Positions 33,834 through 43,087 of a stretch of 64,000 bases of DNA are shown piece by piece. Position 1 is the stretch's first letter. Each line of letters starts with the position of its first letter. The position numbers and the translations under genes were made by a program. This DNA is from Fimbriimonadaceae bacterium (GTDB lineage Bacteria; Armatimonadota; UBA10988): positions 1 through 64,000 of the forward strand of contig JADZEX010000059.1 in NCBI GenBank assembly GCA_020850355.1. Reading direction: 5' to 3'. Below the pieces are notes generated by a model. That model made no database searches, had not been told where the DNA came from, and worked only from the letters and a program-made list of their open reading frames with translations.

Positions 33834-33863
33834 AGCATAGCGCGAGTCCGCCCGCGGCGTCAA
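33834..33863 (-). promoter_or_regulatory. Promoter of the exported pilus-locus protein
   Basis: On the minus strand, TTGACG (33858-33863) and TATGCT (33834-33839) are spaced by 18 bases. The -35 box overlaps the pilD stop codon. The leader to ATG 33756 is about 70 bases. Confidence 0.6.
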
Positions 33864-34726
33864 GGCAACGGACCCGCCGCGGGCGTGAAACCATACAGAT
33901 GGGCTACCCACCCGGCGACTTCCGGAAACAACATCACTGTCAGCGCGCCGAGGATCAGGTACGGCCCGAAGGGCATCGGATCGCGCCGGCCGAGCCGGCC
34001 GCTGGCGATCAGCACCACGCCGACCACCGCGCCGCTCAAGATGCCGATCAGGAAGAACGCCCCGAAGCGGCTGCCCGGGCCCAGGAAGGTGCCCACCGCC
34101 GCCGCCAGCAGCACATCCCCGCCGCCCATCGCCTCCTGCCCAAAGACCCGCCGCCCGACCCGGACGATCAGTTCGAACACCAGATACCCCAGCACCGCGC
34201 CGGCCAGGGCCTGGCCGGGGGTCGGCACCCAGCCGTCACCGATCCACCAACTGGCGGTGTCAGGCGGCAGCGCCGTGCGCAGGGCGGACGCCAGGCAACT
34301 GGCCACCAGGCCGGCCCAGAAGACCAGCGCGTTGAGCTGGGTGGGGATGATCTTGTGCTTCAGGTCGGTCACCAACGCCGCCAGCAAGGCGACTACGGCG
34401 ACGAGCTGCGCAACGGTGGCGAGGCTGACCTCCCAGCGCCAGACGAAGGCCGCGAAGAGCAGGCCGCACGCCACCTCAACCCAGAGGTACTGCGGCGAGA
34501 GCGCCGCGCCGCAGTAGCGGCACTGCCCGCCGCAGCGCAGGTAGCCCAGCAGCGGCAGCAGATCGCTGTGCGAGAGCTCGGTGCCGCAATGGAAGCAGTG
34601 GCTGCGCGGATAGATGATCGACCGTTCGCGCGGCAAGCGGTAGACCAGCACGTTGGCGAAACTGCCGGCGGACAGGCCGAACAGCGCGGCGCCCGAGGCG
34701 GCCATCACCTGCACCGGATCGATCAC
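33860..34726 (-). CDS. pilD: Prepilin peptidase / N-methyltransferase
   Basis: A 288-residue multi-spanning membrane aspartyl protease that cleaves prepilin leaders and methylates the new N-terminus. The cytoplasmic zinc-binding loop has C44, C47, C69 and C72 (HCFHCG and CRYCG). Catalytic Asp pairs are D121 (TDLKHKIIP) and D204 (GGGDVLL). Further hydrophobic helices run to the C-terminus. The start is GTG 34726, one base after the pilC stop, so translation is coupled. It should process the two pseudopilins at 19733 and 21515. Length and motifs are canonical. Confidence 0.95.
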   Translation of the reverse strand: MIDPVQVMAASGAALFGLSAGSFANVLVYRLPRERSIIYPRSHCFHCGTELSHSDLLPLLGYLRCGGQCRYCGAALSPQYLWVEVACGLLFAAFVWRWEVSLATVAQLVAVVALLAALVTDLKHKIIPTQLNALVFWAGLVASCLASALRTALPPDTASWWIGDGWVPTPGQALAGAVLGYLVFELIVRVGRRVFGQEAMGGGDVLLAAAVGTFLGPGSRFGAFFLIGILSGAVVGVVLIASGRLGRRDPMPFGPYLILGALTVMLFPEVAGWVAHLYGFTPAAGPLP

Positions 34727-34727
34727 G

Positions 34728-35975
34728 CTACTTGCTCAACTGGTCGATGATCGCCACCAGCGGCAGGAACATCGCGATCACGATGAAGCCAACCATGAAG
34801 CCCAGGAACACAATCATGATCGGTTCCAGCGCCGCGGTCAGCGACTCCAGCATCGCCTCGACTTCGCTCTCGTAGAAGTCGGCCACCTTGGACAGCATCG
34901 CGTCGAGCGCGCCGGTCTCCTCACCGATGCTGACCATCTGCACCACCATCGGCGGGAACTGGCCACTGTCGCGCAACGGCTTGGCGATCTCCTCGCCCTC
35001 GCGGATGGCGGTCCGGGCGTTCATGATGGCCCCGCCGATGATCTCGTTGTCGACGGTGCCCGCGGTCGTCTCCAGCGCACTGAGCACCGGCACGCCCGAG
35101 CCGAGCAAGGTCGCCAGGGTGCGCGAGAAACGGCCGACGGCGATCTTGTGGGCCAGCGACCCGAAGACCGGGACCTTCAGCCGCAGCCAGTCGTAGATCC
35201 GCTTGCCGGAGCGGGTCCGCTTCCAGCGCCCGAAGAGCGTCAGGAAGGCGAACAGGATCGGCCAGGTGAGGTAGAACTTCTTGAACATCCAGTCGACCAT
35301 GAAGTCCGAGGCGCTCATCAAGAACGCCGTCGGGCCGGGGAAGTCGGTCACCCCGAGGTCCTTGAACAACTGGATGAACTTCGGCAGGATGAAGGTCACC
35401 AGGAAGACCACGATGCCGACGGCCACCAGCATGACCATCACCGGGTAGGTCATCGCCGACTTGATCTTGCGGCGCAGCTCCTGGTCACGCTCCAAGAACC
35501 CGGCCAGGCGCTCCAGGGTCTCGTCGAGCACACCACCGACCTCGCCGGCGCGGACCAGACCGATGAACAGGTTGCTGAACACCCGCGGGTGCCGCAACAT
35601 CGCCTTCGAGAGCGCCTCACCCGCTTCGACCTGGCCCTGCAGGTCGCGGATGATCTCCTTCAGCTTGTAGCTCGCGGCCTGCTCTTCGAGCACCGTCAAG
35701 CAGCGAATCAACGAGACGCCAGCGTTCATCATGGTCGAGAACTGCCGGCAGAAGATCGCCAGGTCCTTGGCCTTGACCTTGCCGAAAGAGATCAGCCTCT
35801 TCTTCTCTTTGCCGCCCGCTGCGCCGCCCTTCGGCTTCGAAATGGCCTTGATCGAGACGGGCTGATAGCCCTGACTCTGCAGCCGTTGCCGCAGCATCTT
35901 CTCGTCTTCGGCCTCGGTCTTGCCGCTGCGCTCGTCGCCCTGGGCGGTGCGCACGGTGTAACTGAAGGTCGGCAT
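34728..35975 (-). CDS. pilC: Type IV pilus inner-membrane platform protein PilC
   Basis: A 415-residue GspF/PilC protein, the inner-membrane platform that the motor ATPases act on. It starts MPTFSYTVRTAQGDERSG, the usual beta-hairpin N-terminus, then has two GspF domains (from about residues 75 and 275). Each contains CRQFSTMMNAGVSLI-type and FSRTLATLLGSGVPVL-type segments and is followed by membrane helices. A Gly/Lys-rich linker lies near residue 50. It is third in the pilB-pilT-pilC-pilD run, one base before pilD. Canonical. Confidence 0.95.
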   Translation of the reverse strand: MPTFSYTVRTAQGDERSGKTEAEDEKMLRQRLQSQGYQPVSIKAISKPKGGAAGGKEKKRLISFGKVKAKDLAIFCRQFSTMMNAGVSLIRCLTVLEEQAASYKLKEIIRDLQGQVEAGEALSKAMLRHPRVFSNLFIGLVRAGEVGGVLDETLERLAGFLERDQELRRKIKSAMTYPVMVMLVAVGIVVFLVTFILPKFIQLFKDLGVTDFPGPTAFLMSASDFMVDWMFKKFYLTWPILFAFLTLFGRWKRTRSGKRIYDWLRLKVPVFGSLAHKIAVGRFSRTLATLLGSGVPVLSALETTAGTVDNEIIGGAIMNARTAIREGEEIAKPLRDSGQFPPMVVQMVSIGEETGALDAMLSKVADFYESEVEAMLESLTAALEPIMIVFLGFMVGFIVIAMFLPLVAIIDQLSK

Positions 35976-36004
35976 GCGGTTCTCCCTCGCCGGTCGCGAT
36001 CAGC

Positions 36005-37174
36005 CTAGCGGCGCGCGCCGCCCCGACCGCCCGACCCACCGGGCCCCTTTTCCTCGTCCTCGGCCGAGCCGAAGATCAGCTTCTTGAGCTCATCCTGGCT
36101 GACGGCTTTCTTGAGGGCGTCTTCGTAGGTGATCAATCCCCGGTGGTAGAGGTCCCTCAAACATTGATCCATCGTCTGCATGCCCATCGCGACGTTGGTC
36201 TGCATCACGGTGGTCATCTGGTGCGCCTTGGCCTCGCGGATCAGGTTTCGGATGGCCGAGTTGGCGATCATGATCTCCTGCGCGCAGACCCGGCCCGGCT
36301 GCCCGGCGCGGGGCAGGAGCTGCTGGCTGATCACCGCCACCAGGTTGTTGCCGAGCTGCACCCGGATCTGCTCCTGCTGGTCGGCTGGGAACTGGTCGAC
36401 CATGCGGTCGACCGTCTCGGCGGCGGTGTTGGTGTGCAGCGTCGCGAAGACCAGGTGGCCCGTCTCGGCGGTCGTGATGGCGATCGCCGTGGTTTCGAGG
36501 TCGCGCATCTCACCGACCAGGATCACATCCGGGTCCTCGCGCAGCGCCGACTTTAAGGCCCGGCCGAAACTGCGCGTGTCGGCGCCCAGCTCACGCTGGT
36601 TGACGACCGACTTCTTGTGCGTGTGCAAGAACTCGATGGGGTCCTCGACGGTCAGGATGTGGACCCCGCGGTTCATGTTGATGTGGTTGATCATCGCGGC
36701 CAGGGTGGTCGACTTGCCCGACCCGGTCGGCCCGGTGACCAGCACGAGTCCGCGCGGCCGCTCGGTCAGCTCGCGCATCACCGTCGGCATGTTGAGCTCT
36801 TCGAGCGTCGGAATGCGCGTCGGGATCTGCCGCAGCGCCGCCGCGACGTTGCCGCGGTCGCGGTAGACGTTGACCCGGAACCGCGCCAGCCGCTGCATCG
36901 AGTAGGAGAAGTCCAGCTCCCAGTCGTTCTCGAACTTCTGGACCTGCTCGTCGGTCAGGATGTCGTACATGATCCGCTGCGAGACCGGCGGCGTGAACTT
37001 GGTGAAGGGCAACTGCACCAGTTCGCCATCGATCCGCAGGATCGGCGGCAGGCCGACGCAGATGTGCAGGTCGCTGGCACCCTTGTCGACCACCGTCCGG
37101 CAGAGGTCGTCGATATGGACGTCTTCGACCGGCGACAGCGGCGTCTTCTTGGCGGGCTGGGGCTGGGTTTCCAT
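36005..37174 (-). CDS. pilT: Type IV pilus retraction ATPase PilT
   Basis: A 389-residue hexameric ATPase. Walker A is GPTGSGKST at 148-156. The Asp box, Walker B (DVILVGEMRDLETTAIAI) and His box (HLVFATLHTNTAAETVD) follow. The C-terminal IRNLIREAKAHQMTTVM is the conserved AIRNLIRE region that marks PilT rather than PilB. It powers pilus retraction for twitching and DNA uptake. It has a Gly/Arg-rich tail (GPGGSGGRGGARR) beyond the usual end. It lies between pilB and pilC, with gaps of 54 and 29 bases. Confidence 0.95.
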   Translation of the reverse strand: METQPQPAKKTPLSPVEDVHIDDLCRTVVDKGASDLHICVGLPPILRIDGELVQLPFTKFTPPVSQRIMYDILTDEQVQKFENDWELDFSYSMQRLARFRVNVYRDRGNVAAALRQIPTRIPTLEELNMPTVMRELTERPRGLVLVTGPTGSGKSTTLAAMINHINMNRGVHILTVEDPIEFLHTHKKSVVNQRELGADTRSFGRALKSALREDPDVILVGEMRDLETTAIAITTAETGHLVFATLHTNTAAETVDRMVDQFPADQQEQIRVQLGNNLVAVISQQLLPRAGQPGRVCAQEIMIANSAIRNLIREAKAHQMTTVMQTNVAMGMQTMDQCLRDLYHRGLITYEDALKKAVSQDELKKLIFGSAEDEEKGPGGSGGRGGARR

Positions 37175-37228
37175 GAAGCTGACCTCGGCTCCTGGCCCGG
37201 CACCCGCCGGGCCCTGGCGCGGCGGCTG

Positions 37229-39010
37229 TTATTCGAGTCCGACCGACTGCACCACGCGCATCACTTCCTCGATGGTCGTGACGCCGTCCACCACCTTCTT
37301 CAGGCCGTCCTCCTGCAGCGTTCGCATGCCGCGCGCGCGACAGGCTTCCTTGAGCTCCTGCACCGAGGCGCCCTTGACGATCAACTCGTTCAGCTCGGGG
37401 TTCATGGTCATCAACTCGTACAGCCCCGAGCGGCCCTTGTAGCCGGTCTCCCGACACAGCGAGCAGCCCTGGCCGCGGTAGAAGGTGACCGGCCGCCCCG
37501 GCTCGGCCCGGAAGCCGAAGCGTGCCAGCGCGTCCTGCGGTGGGTTGTAGGCGACCTTGCACTCGACGCAGATCTTGCGGATCAGGCGCTGCGCCATCGA
37601 GCCGATCAGCGAGGCGGCGATCAGGAACGGCTCGACGCCCATGTCGACCAGGCGGGTGACCGACGACGGCGCGTCGTTGGTGTGGATGGTGGACAGCACC
37701 AGGTGCCCCGTGAGCGACGCTTCGACCGCGATCTCGGCGGTTTCCAGGTCGCGGATTTCACCGACCATGATGATGTCCGGGTCCTGCCGCAGGAAGGCGC
37801 GGAGGGCCGTGCCGAAGTCCACCCCGGCCTTGCGGTTGACCGCCACCTGCGAGATCCCCGGCAACTGGTACTCGACCGGGTCCTCGATCGTGATGATGTT
37901 GGTCTCGACCTTGTTGAGCTTGTTGAGCACCGAGTACTGCGTGGTGGTTTTGCCCGACCCGGTCGGGCCGCAGCTCAAGAAGATCCCGTAGGGCTGCCCG
38001 ACGACGTCTTCCAGGGTCGCCTGGGTGTCGGGATAGAGGCCTAGCTTGGCGAGACCCAGCAACACGGAGCTCTTGTCGAGGATCCGCATGACGGCCTTCT
38101 CGCCGTTGACCGTCGGGATCACGCTGACGCGCAGGTCGTAGTCCTTGCCGCTGTGGCGCAGCGCGATGCGGCCGTCCTGCGCCTTGCGCCGCTCGGCGAT
38201 GTCCATGTCGCTGAGAATCTTGATACGGCTGAGGAGCGGCGGGTGGACGTACTTCGGCACTTCCATCATGACGTGCAGCACGCCGTCCACGCGGTACCGG
38301 ATTCGCACGTTGCGACGCTGCGGCTCGACATGAATGTCCGACGCGCCGTCGCTGATCGACTTGGTCATGATGGTGTTGGCGATCCGGATGATCGGCGCCG
38401 CTTCCACCATCGCGTCGACGTTGTCGATGCCGATCTCTTCGTCGAGGTCGGTCTCGGGGATGTGGCCGGCCTCGAGCTCGTCGAGCGCGCCGGTCATGAA
38501 GTCCTCGCCGACCGCCACCTCGCCTCCACCAAAGGCCGCCGCCTGCTCCGCCGCCGCGTCCGGCCCCTTCGCCGCGGCGCTGCCGCTGACTTGATTCAGG
38601 GCGTCCTCAATCTCTTTGCGGCTGGCCATCACCGGCCGCACCTGCACACCCACCATGCGGAGGTCGTCCTGGGCCACCAGGTCGGTCGGGTCGGCCATCG
38701 CCACGGCGATGGTGTTGCCCTCCTTGGCGATCGGCAAGATGGTGTGCTTCTGCAGGATATGCAGCGGCACGGCGCGGATGGCGTTGACGTCGATCGAGAT
38801 CCGGCGCAGCCGCACGCGCTGCACGCCGAGCGTCTCGGCCTTGGCGTCGAGCACCTCGTCCTCGCTGGCCAGTTCCATTTCGACCAGCACTTCGTCCAGC
38901 CTGGCGCCCGGCCGCCGCCGGCAGTTCTCTTCCGCCGCCCGCAGGTCCGCTTCCTTGACGATCCCCTTCTCGACGAGGATCTGACCCAGATTGCGCTTTG
39001 TGGTGGCCAC
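37229..39010 (-). CDS. pilB: Type IV pilus extension ATPase PilB
   Basis: A 593-residue GspE/PilB ATPase. The N-terminal T2SSE_N/MshEN-like domain begins MATTKRNLGQILVEKGIV, with a second element around residues 85-130. The ATPase domain has Walker A GPTGSGKTT at 348-356, Walker B and Asp box (PDIIMVGEIRDLETAEIAV), and the tetracysteine zinc motif CVEC/CSLC near the C-terminus. The open frame extends upstream; the start is GTG 39010, with GAGGTG six bases upstream. The MshEN-type N-terminus is a known c-di-GMP-binding domain in some homologues; whether the key residues are here needs alignment. It leads the pilB-pilT-pilC-pilD operon. Confidence 0.94.
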   Translation of the reverse strand: MATTKRNLGQILVEKGIVKEADLRAAEENCRRRPGARLDEVLVEMELASEDEVLDAKAETLGVQRVRLRRISIDVNAIRAVPLHILQKHTILPIAKEGNTIAVAMADPTDLVAQDDLRMVGVQVRPVMASRKEIEDALNQVSGSAAAKGPDAAAEQAAAFGGGEVAVGEDFMTGALDELEAGHIPETDLDEEIGIDNVDAMVEAAPIIRIANTIMTKSISDGASDIHVEPQRRNVRIRYRVDGVLHVMMEVPKYVHPPLLSRIKILSDMDIAERRKAQDGRIALRHSGKDYDLRVSVIPTVNGEKAVMRILDKSSVLLGLAKLGLYPDTQATLEDVVGQPYGIFLSCGPTGSGKTTTQYSVLNKLNKVETNIITIEDPVEYQLPGISQVAVNRKAGVDFGTALRAFLRQDPDIIMVGEIRDLETAEIAVEASLTGHLVLSTIHTNDAPSSVTRLVDMGVEPFLIAASLIGSMAQRLIRKICVECKVAYNPPQDALARFGFRAEPGRPVTFYRGQGCSLCRETGYKGRSGLYELMTMNPELNELIVKGASVQELKEACRARGMRTLQEDGLKKVVDGVTTIEEVMRVVQSVGLE

Positions 39011-39115
39011 GCCCGTCACCTCGCCCGGCTGTCGCCGGCCCTTCCCGTAGCTTGCGCCACTGCCCACCGCCGGTCGCCCAACCACCAGCGGCCGACCCAC
39101 TCGCTCGGCACCGAG

Positions 39116-39145
39116 ACGGTAACATATCGCCGAAGCTGCCGTCAA
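39116..39145 (-). promoter_or_regulatory. Weak candidate promoter of pilB operon
   Basis: On the minus strand, TTGACG (39140-39145) is followed by TACCGT (39116-39121) at 18 bases, or by a better-looking TATGTT (39121-39126) at only 13 bases. One strong -35 but no convincing -10. The 276 bases between pilB and aroE hold no gene. Confidence 0.35.
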
Positions 39146-39286
39146 GGCGCCAGGCCGGCGATCCCGCCGATGGTTGGAGCACTTCCCAACAGCCATCGTT
39201 TCGGCGGCCGCACCGGCCTGACCTCCCCTCTGCCGGCCGCGCCGAGCGGTCCGGGGGGTGAGGTTCGGCGGTTGCCGTTCAGCCCT

Positions 39287-40153
39287 TCAGCCCGCGGCGC
39301 GCTTCGCCAGTTCGCGCTCCAGGACCTGCTGCATCAGGGCCACCGGCGGGGCGCAGCCGGTCCAGCGTTGCAGGCTCAGGGCGCCCTGGTGGACCAGCAT
39401 CGGGACGCCGTTGAGGGTCTTCACGCCTTGCAGGGCGGCCTCCTGCAGCAGCCGGGTGCGGGCCGGGTTGTAGATGATGTCGACCACCGCGCAGTGGCTG
39501 CGCAGGGCCGGCAGGCTGACCGGCTGGGCGTGGCTGTCGGGGTGCATCCCGACGGCGGTGGTGTTGACGATCAGCTCGGCGCCGGCCAGCTCCGGGTCCA
39601 GCCGGTGCAGGTCGCTGGCATTGGCCACCCCGGGCGCCAGACCGTTCAGGAGGGCCGCCAGCTCCGCCGCCCGGGGGACCGTGCGGTTGGCGATCAGGAC
39701 CCGTTCGGCACCGGCTTTGACCAGCGCCACACCGACCGCGCGGGCGCTGCCGCCGGCGCCCAGCAGCACCACCCGCCGCCCCTCGACGGTGATCCCCGCG
39801 GCCGCCAGGCCGGTCACGAAGCCGGGTCCGTCGGTGCTGTCCCCGACGATCTGGTCGCCGTCGAAGTGGACGGTGTTGACGGTGCCGGTCAACTGTGCCT
39901 CGGCGGTGGCGACCGTGACCAGCGGCAGCAGGGCCTGCTTGTGGGGAATCGTCGCGTTGAGTCCGACCACGCCGGCGGCGCGCAGGCCGGCCAGCGCGGT
40001 CGGCAGGTCGGCCGGGGCGCTGTCGAAGGGCACGTAGACCCAGTCGAGCCCCAGCGCCGCCAGGGCCGCGTTCTGCATCGGTGGGCTGAAGCTGTGCCGC
40101 ACCGGGTGGCCAATCACGCCGACGACCTGTGTCGTGCCCCAGATCTCGGTCAT
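39287..40153 (-). CDS. aroE: Shikimate dehydrogenase
   Basis: A 288-residue NADP-dependent shikimate 5-dehydrogenase for aromatic amino-acid synthesis. Signature segments: VIGHPVRHSFSPPMQN (shikimate-binding Ser pair), NATIPHK with the catalytic lysine, GDSTDGPGF with the catalytic-type Asp, Rossmann GAGGSARA, NRT, and NTTAVGMHP. ATG 40153 overlaps the upstream HAD gene stop (ATGA), and an earlier in-frame ATG is less likely. It is the third gene of an mltG-yqeG-like-aroE operon, the order also seen in other bacteria. No other aro gene is in the window. Confidence 0.95.
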   Translation of the reverse strand: MTEIWGTTQVVGVIGHPVRHSFSPPMQNAALAALGLDWVYVPFDSAPADLPTALAGLRAAGVVGLNATIPHKQALLPLVTVATAEAQLTGTVNTVHFDGDQIVGDSTDGPGFVTGLAAAGITVEGRRVVLLGAGGSARAVGVALVKAGAERVLIANRTVPRAAELAALLNGLAPGVANASDLHRLDPELAGAELIVNTTAVGMHPDSHAQPVSLPALRSHCAVVDIIYNPARTRLLQEAALQGVKTLNGVPMLVHQGALSLQRWTGCAPPVALMQQVLERELAKRAAG

Positions 40154-40653
40154 CCGGCGTGCTCCCGCCACCGCGCCAGCAGCCGCCGCTCCCAGGGTCG
40201 CACCAGCCGGTAGAGCACGAAGTCGTGGCGACTCAGGGGCTCGACATAGATGGTCTGCAGCCCGGCCAGATTGCCACCCAAGATGTCGGTGAGGACCTGG
40301 TCGCCGACCATCACGGCCTCGTCGGGGCGCAGGTCGAGCTGCCGCAAAGCGCGCCGGAAGCCCCCCCGGCAGGGCTTACGGGCGAGGCAGATCGACGGCA
40401 CGTTGACCGGTTCCAGCATCCGGGCGATGCGCCGTGCATGTTGGCTGTTCGAGAGGATCGCCAGACAGATCCCGGCTGCCTGCAGCTCGCCGACCCAGGC
40501 CCGGACCTCCGGCGGCAGCTCGTAGCACTTGCGCGGCACGAGGGTGTTGTCGACATCCAGCAGCACGCCGCGGACGCCCAGCTCTGCCAGCAGCGCGGGA
40601 GTGATCTCGAAGATACTGCCGCAGAACCGGCCGGGCGCGAGGTATTGCCTCAT
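40150..40653 (-). CDS. yqeG: YqeG-family HAD IIIA-type phosphatase
   Basis: A 167-residue HAD hydrolase. Motif I is LLDVDNTLVP (nucleophile and acid Asp), motif II ILSNSQ, motif III R-K-P, and motif IV MVGDQVLTDILGGN with the second Asp pair. This order and length are typical of YqeG, a phosphatase (in yeast the related Gep4 is a phosphatidylglycerophosphatase) frequently encoded next to aroE. ATG 40653 overlaps the mltG stop (ATGA) and has GGAG upstream. A phosphatidylglycerophosphate phosphatase role is inferred from homology only. Confidence 0.9.
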   Translation of the reverse strand: MRQYLAPGRFCGSIFEITPALLAELGVRGVLLDVDNTLVPRKCYELPPEVRAWVGELQAAGICLAILSNSQHARRIARMLEPVNVPSICLARKPCRGGFRRALRQLDLRPDEAVMVGDQVLTDILGGNLAGLQTIYVEPLSRHDFVLYRLVRPWERRLLARWREHAG

Positions 40654-41678
40654 GAGCCGCTCCGGGCGGCCTCGCCACGGGCCTTGTTGCGGGCGTGCTG
40701 GGCGGCGGTGCGGCTGAAGAGGTGGCGGCCGTCGGCGGTCAGCACGAAGAACAGATCGTCGTGACGGGCCGGCTGCAGGGCCGCCTGCAGGCTGGCCCGG
40801 CCGGGGCTGGCGATCGGGCCGGGCGGCAACCCGGCATGGCGGTAGGTGTTGTACGGCGAGTTGACCTCCAGGTCGCGGTAGAGCAGCCGCTGGCGGTGCT
40901 CGCCGAGCGCGAAGATCACCGTCGAGCAGAGCTCCAGCCGCATCCGGCGCGCCAGGCGGTTCTCGATCACGCCCGCGACCTTGGCCCGCTCGTCGGCCCG
41001 GCGGACCTCTTCTTCGACCAGCGAGGCCAGGATCACGACCTCGTGGCGACGACGGGCGGGCGCGCCGGCGGTGGTGAGCTCGCGCCAGACGGCGACGAAG
41101 CGCTGCACCTGGGCGGCGATCAACTCCCGCGGGCCGGCATCGAGCGGCAGGCGGTAGGTGTCGGGGTAGAGGTAGCCTTCGAGCGTCGCCCCCGCGGGGA
41201 GACCCTCGATCTTGAAGCTGGCGGCCTCGCGGGTGGCCAGCCGCTGGTACTCGGCGGCGCTGCCGATGCCGGCGGCCTGACAGCGTCCGGCGGCCTCGGA
41301 CAGCCAGAGCCCCTCGGGGATGGTCACCCGCAGGTCGGCCACCTGGCCGGCGCGGAGCTGGTCCAGCAGGCCATCCACCGGGGCGGCCGGACTGAGGCGG
41401 TACCAGCCGGCCTGGAGGCGCGTGTCGACACCGCGCTGACGGGCGCGGCGGAGGAAGGCCGGGGCGCTGCGAATCAGGCCGCGCTGCTGCAACTCGGCGG
41501 CGATCTGGGCCGGGGTCTGGCCGCTGCGCAACTCGTAGGCGACCAGCGGGCCCGGCCCGACCGGCTGCAGCGCCGCCTGGTACTGGCGGGCCTGCCAGGC
41601 CAGCCCGCCCGCTGCGGCCGCCCCGACCAGGAGCACTCCAGCCAGCCCGGCCCTCCAGCCACGTCGCGCCTTCGTCAA
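40650..41678 (-). CDS. mltG: Endolytic murein transglycosylase MltG
   Basis: A 342-residue MltG/YceG protein that cuts nascent glycan strands near the membrane. One N-terminal membrane helix (about 10-28) is followed by a LysM-like region and the catalytic domain. The catalytic Glu is at about 222 in ILASLVEEEVR, and YNTYRHAGLPPGPIASPG matches the conserved YNTYxxxGLPPGPI signature. The start is TTG 41678, with GGAGGG upstream; no ATG or GTG alternative gives a leader helix. The perfect extended -10 just upstream supports it. It leads the mltG-yqeG-aroE operon. Confidence 0.93.
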   Translation of the reverse strand: MTKARRGWRAGLAGVLLVGAAAAGGLAWQARQYQAALQPVGPGPLVAYELRSGQTPAQIAAELQQRGLIRSAPAFLRRARQRGVDTRLQAGWYRLSPAAPVDGLLDQLRAGQVADLRVTIPEGLWLSEAAGRCQAAGIGSAAEYQRLATREAASFKIEGLPAGATLEGYLYPDTYRLPLDAGPRELIAAQVQRFVAVWRELTTAGAPARRRHEVVILASLVEEEVRRADERAKVAGVIENRLARRMRLELCSTVIFALGEHRQRLLYRDLEVNSPYNTYRHAGLPPGPIASPGRASLQAALQPARHDDLFFVLTADGRHLFSRTAAQHARNKARGEAARSGS

Positions 41679-41695
41679 GCCGCCCTCCAGCCGGC

Positions 41696-41704
41696 ATTAT
41701 AGCA
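41696..41704 (-). promoter_or_regulatory. Extended -10 promoter of mltG
   Basis: On the minus strand TGCTATAAT is an extended -10 (TGn plus perfect TATAAT). No good -35 is seen, as expected for extended -10 promoters. The leader to TTG 41678 is about 11 bases and contains the ribosome site. Confidence 0.6.
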
Positions 41705-41770
41705 TGACCCCCGGCGGTGGCAGGGAACTGCTGGGCCGCGGCGAAGCGCGGGGTGACGGAGTGTGATTGG

Positions 41771-43087
41771 ATGTCCAGCGACACGGCGACGCCGCAACGC
41801 GCCGGCCATTTTCTGCCGGGCGATGCCCCGCCGTACGGCGATATTCTGAACTGCATGCACTGCGGGCTGTGTCTGCCGACCTGTCCGACCTACACCCTGA
41901 CCGGGTCGGAGCGCAGCTCACCGCGGGGCCGCATTCAACTGATGCGCGGCGTGGCCGACGGCAAGCTGGAGCTGACTCCGACCTTCGCCCACGAGATGTT
42001 CTTCTGCCTCGGCTGCCTGGCCTGCGAGACGGCCTGCCCGGCCGGGGTCGACTACGGTGGGCTGCTGGAGGCCGCGCGCACCCAGGTGGTGCGGCATCGG
42101 CCGCCGCGTGGCGTCAAGGCGCTGGCCCAGAGGCTGGCCTTCGGGATGTTCGAAAACCTCGCCCTGCTGCGCCTGGTGGCGCTGGCGATGCGCTGCTACC
42201 AGGCCAGCGGGCTGCGCGCCCTGGTCCACCGCACTGGTCTGCTGCGACTGCTCGGGCGGCTGGGCGAGATGGAAGGCCTGATGCCGACCATCTCGGTGCG
42301 GCCGTCGAGCGCCACGGTGCCTGTCGAGACGGCGCCGGTCGGTCCGGAGCGCGAGCGCGTCGGGGTGCTGCTGGGCTGCGTGATGGACGTCGCCGGGGCC
42401 GCCGAGAACGAAGCCACGGTGCGGCTGCTGGCGCGCCACGGCTGTCGCGTGATCGCGCCGCCACTGGGCTGTTGCGGCGCCCTGCACGCCCATGCCGGGG
42501 ATTTGCCGCGGGCGCGGCGGATGGCCAAAGAGGTGATCGCCGCGTTCGAGGCGGCCCAGGTCGACTGCGTTGTCCTCAACTCTGCCGGCTGCGGCGCGGC
42601 GATGAAGGAGTACGGCCACTGGCTGCACGACGACCCAGTCTGGGCGGAGCGCGCGGCGGCCTTCGCGGCGCGGGTGCTGGACCTCACCGAGTTCCTGACC
42701 AGCCGGCCGCTGGCGCCGGGGGGCCGACCGTTGGGGTTGACGGTGACCTATCACGACGCCTGTCATCTGAACCACGCCCAGAAGGTCAACAGCCCGCCGC
42801 GCAAGCTGCTGCAGGCGCTGCCCGGAGTGCGCCTGATCGAGCTGCCGGAGGCCGGTTGGTGTTGCGGCAGCGCGGGCATTTACAACATCACGCACTTCCC
42901 CGAGGCGGTCGCGCTGCTCGACCGCAAGATGGCCAACATCGCGGCGACCGGGGCGGATCTGGTGGTGACCGGCAACCCCGGCTGCCTGGTGCAACTCCAA
43001 TACGGCGTGCGCCGACACGGGTTGCGCTGCGAGGCAATCCACACCGCCACGCTGCTGGACCGCATCTACGGCGGCTCCGACGGTTGA
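41771..43087 (+). CDS. glcF: Glycolate oxidase iron-sulfur subunit-like protein
   Basis: A 438-residue (Fe-S)-binding protein. The N-terminal double ferredoxin clusters are CMHCGLCLPTCPT and CLGCLACETACPAG. Two CCG domains (LGCVMDV-PPLGCCGALHAHAG and YHDACHLNHAQ-GWCCGSAGIYN) bind further clusters or substrate-proximal iron. This is the GlcF/LldE-like partner that transfers electrons from an FAD-linked glycolate or lactate dehydrogenase; no such flavoprotein gene (glcD) is in the window. ATG 41771 is the homology start; GGAG is ten bases upstream, a little far. It is divergent from mltG. Confidence 0.9.
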   Translation: MSSDTATPQRAGHFLPGDAPPYGDILNCMHCGLCLPTCPTYTLTGSERSSPRGRIQLMRGVADGKLELTPTFAHEMFFCLGCLACETACPAGVDYGGLLEAARTQVVRHRPPRGVKALAQRLAFGMFENLALLRLVALAMRCYQASGLRALVHRTGLLRLLGRLGEMEGLMPTISVRPSSATVPVETAPVGPERERVGVLLGCVMDVAGAAENEATVRLLARHGCRVIAPPLGCCGALHAHAGDLPRARRMAKEVIAAFEAAQVDCVVLNSAGCGAAMKEYGHWLHDDPVWAERAAAFAARVLDLTEFLTSRPLAPGGRPLGLTVTYHDACHLNHAQKVNSPPRKLLQALPGVRLIELPEAGWCCGSAGIYNITHFPEAVALLDRKMANIAATGADLVVTGNPGCLVQLQYGVRRHGLRCEAIHTATLLDRIYGGSDG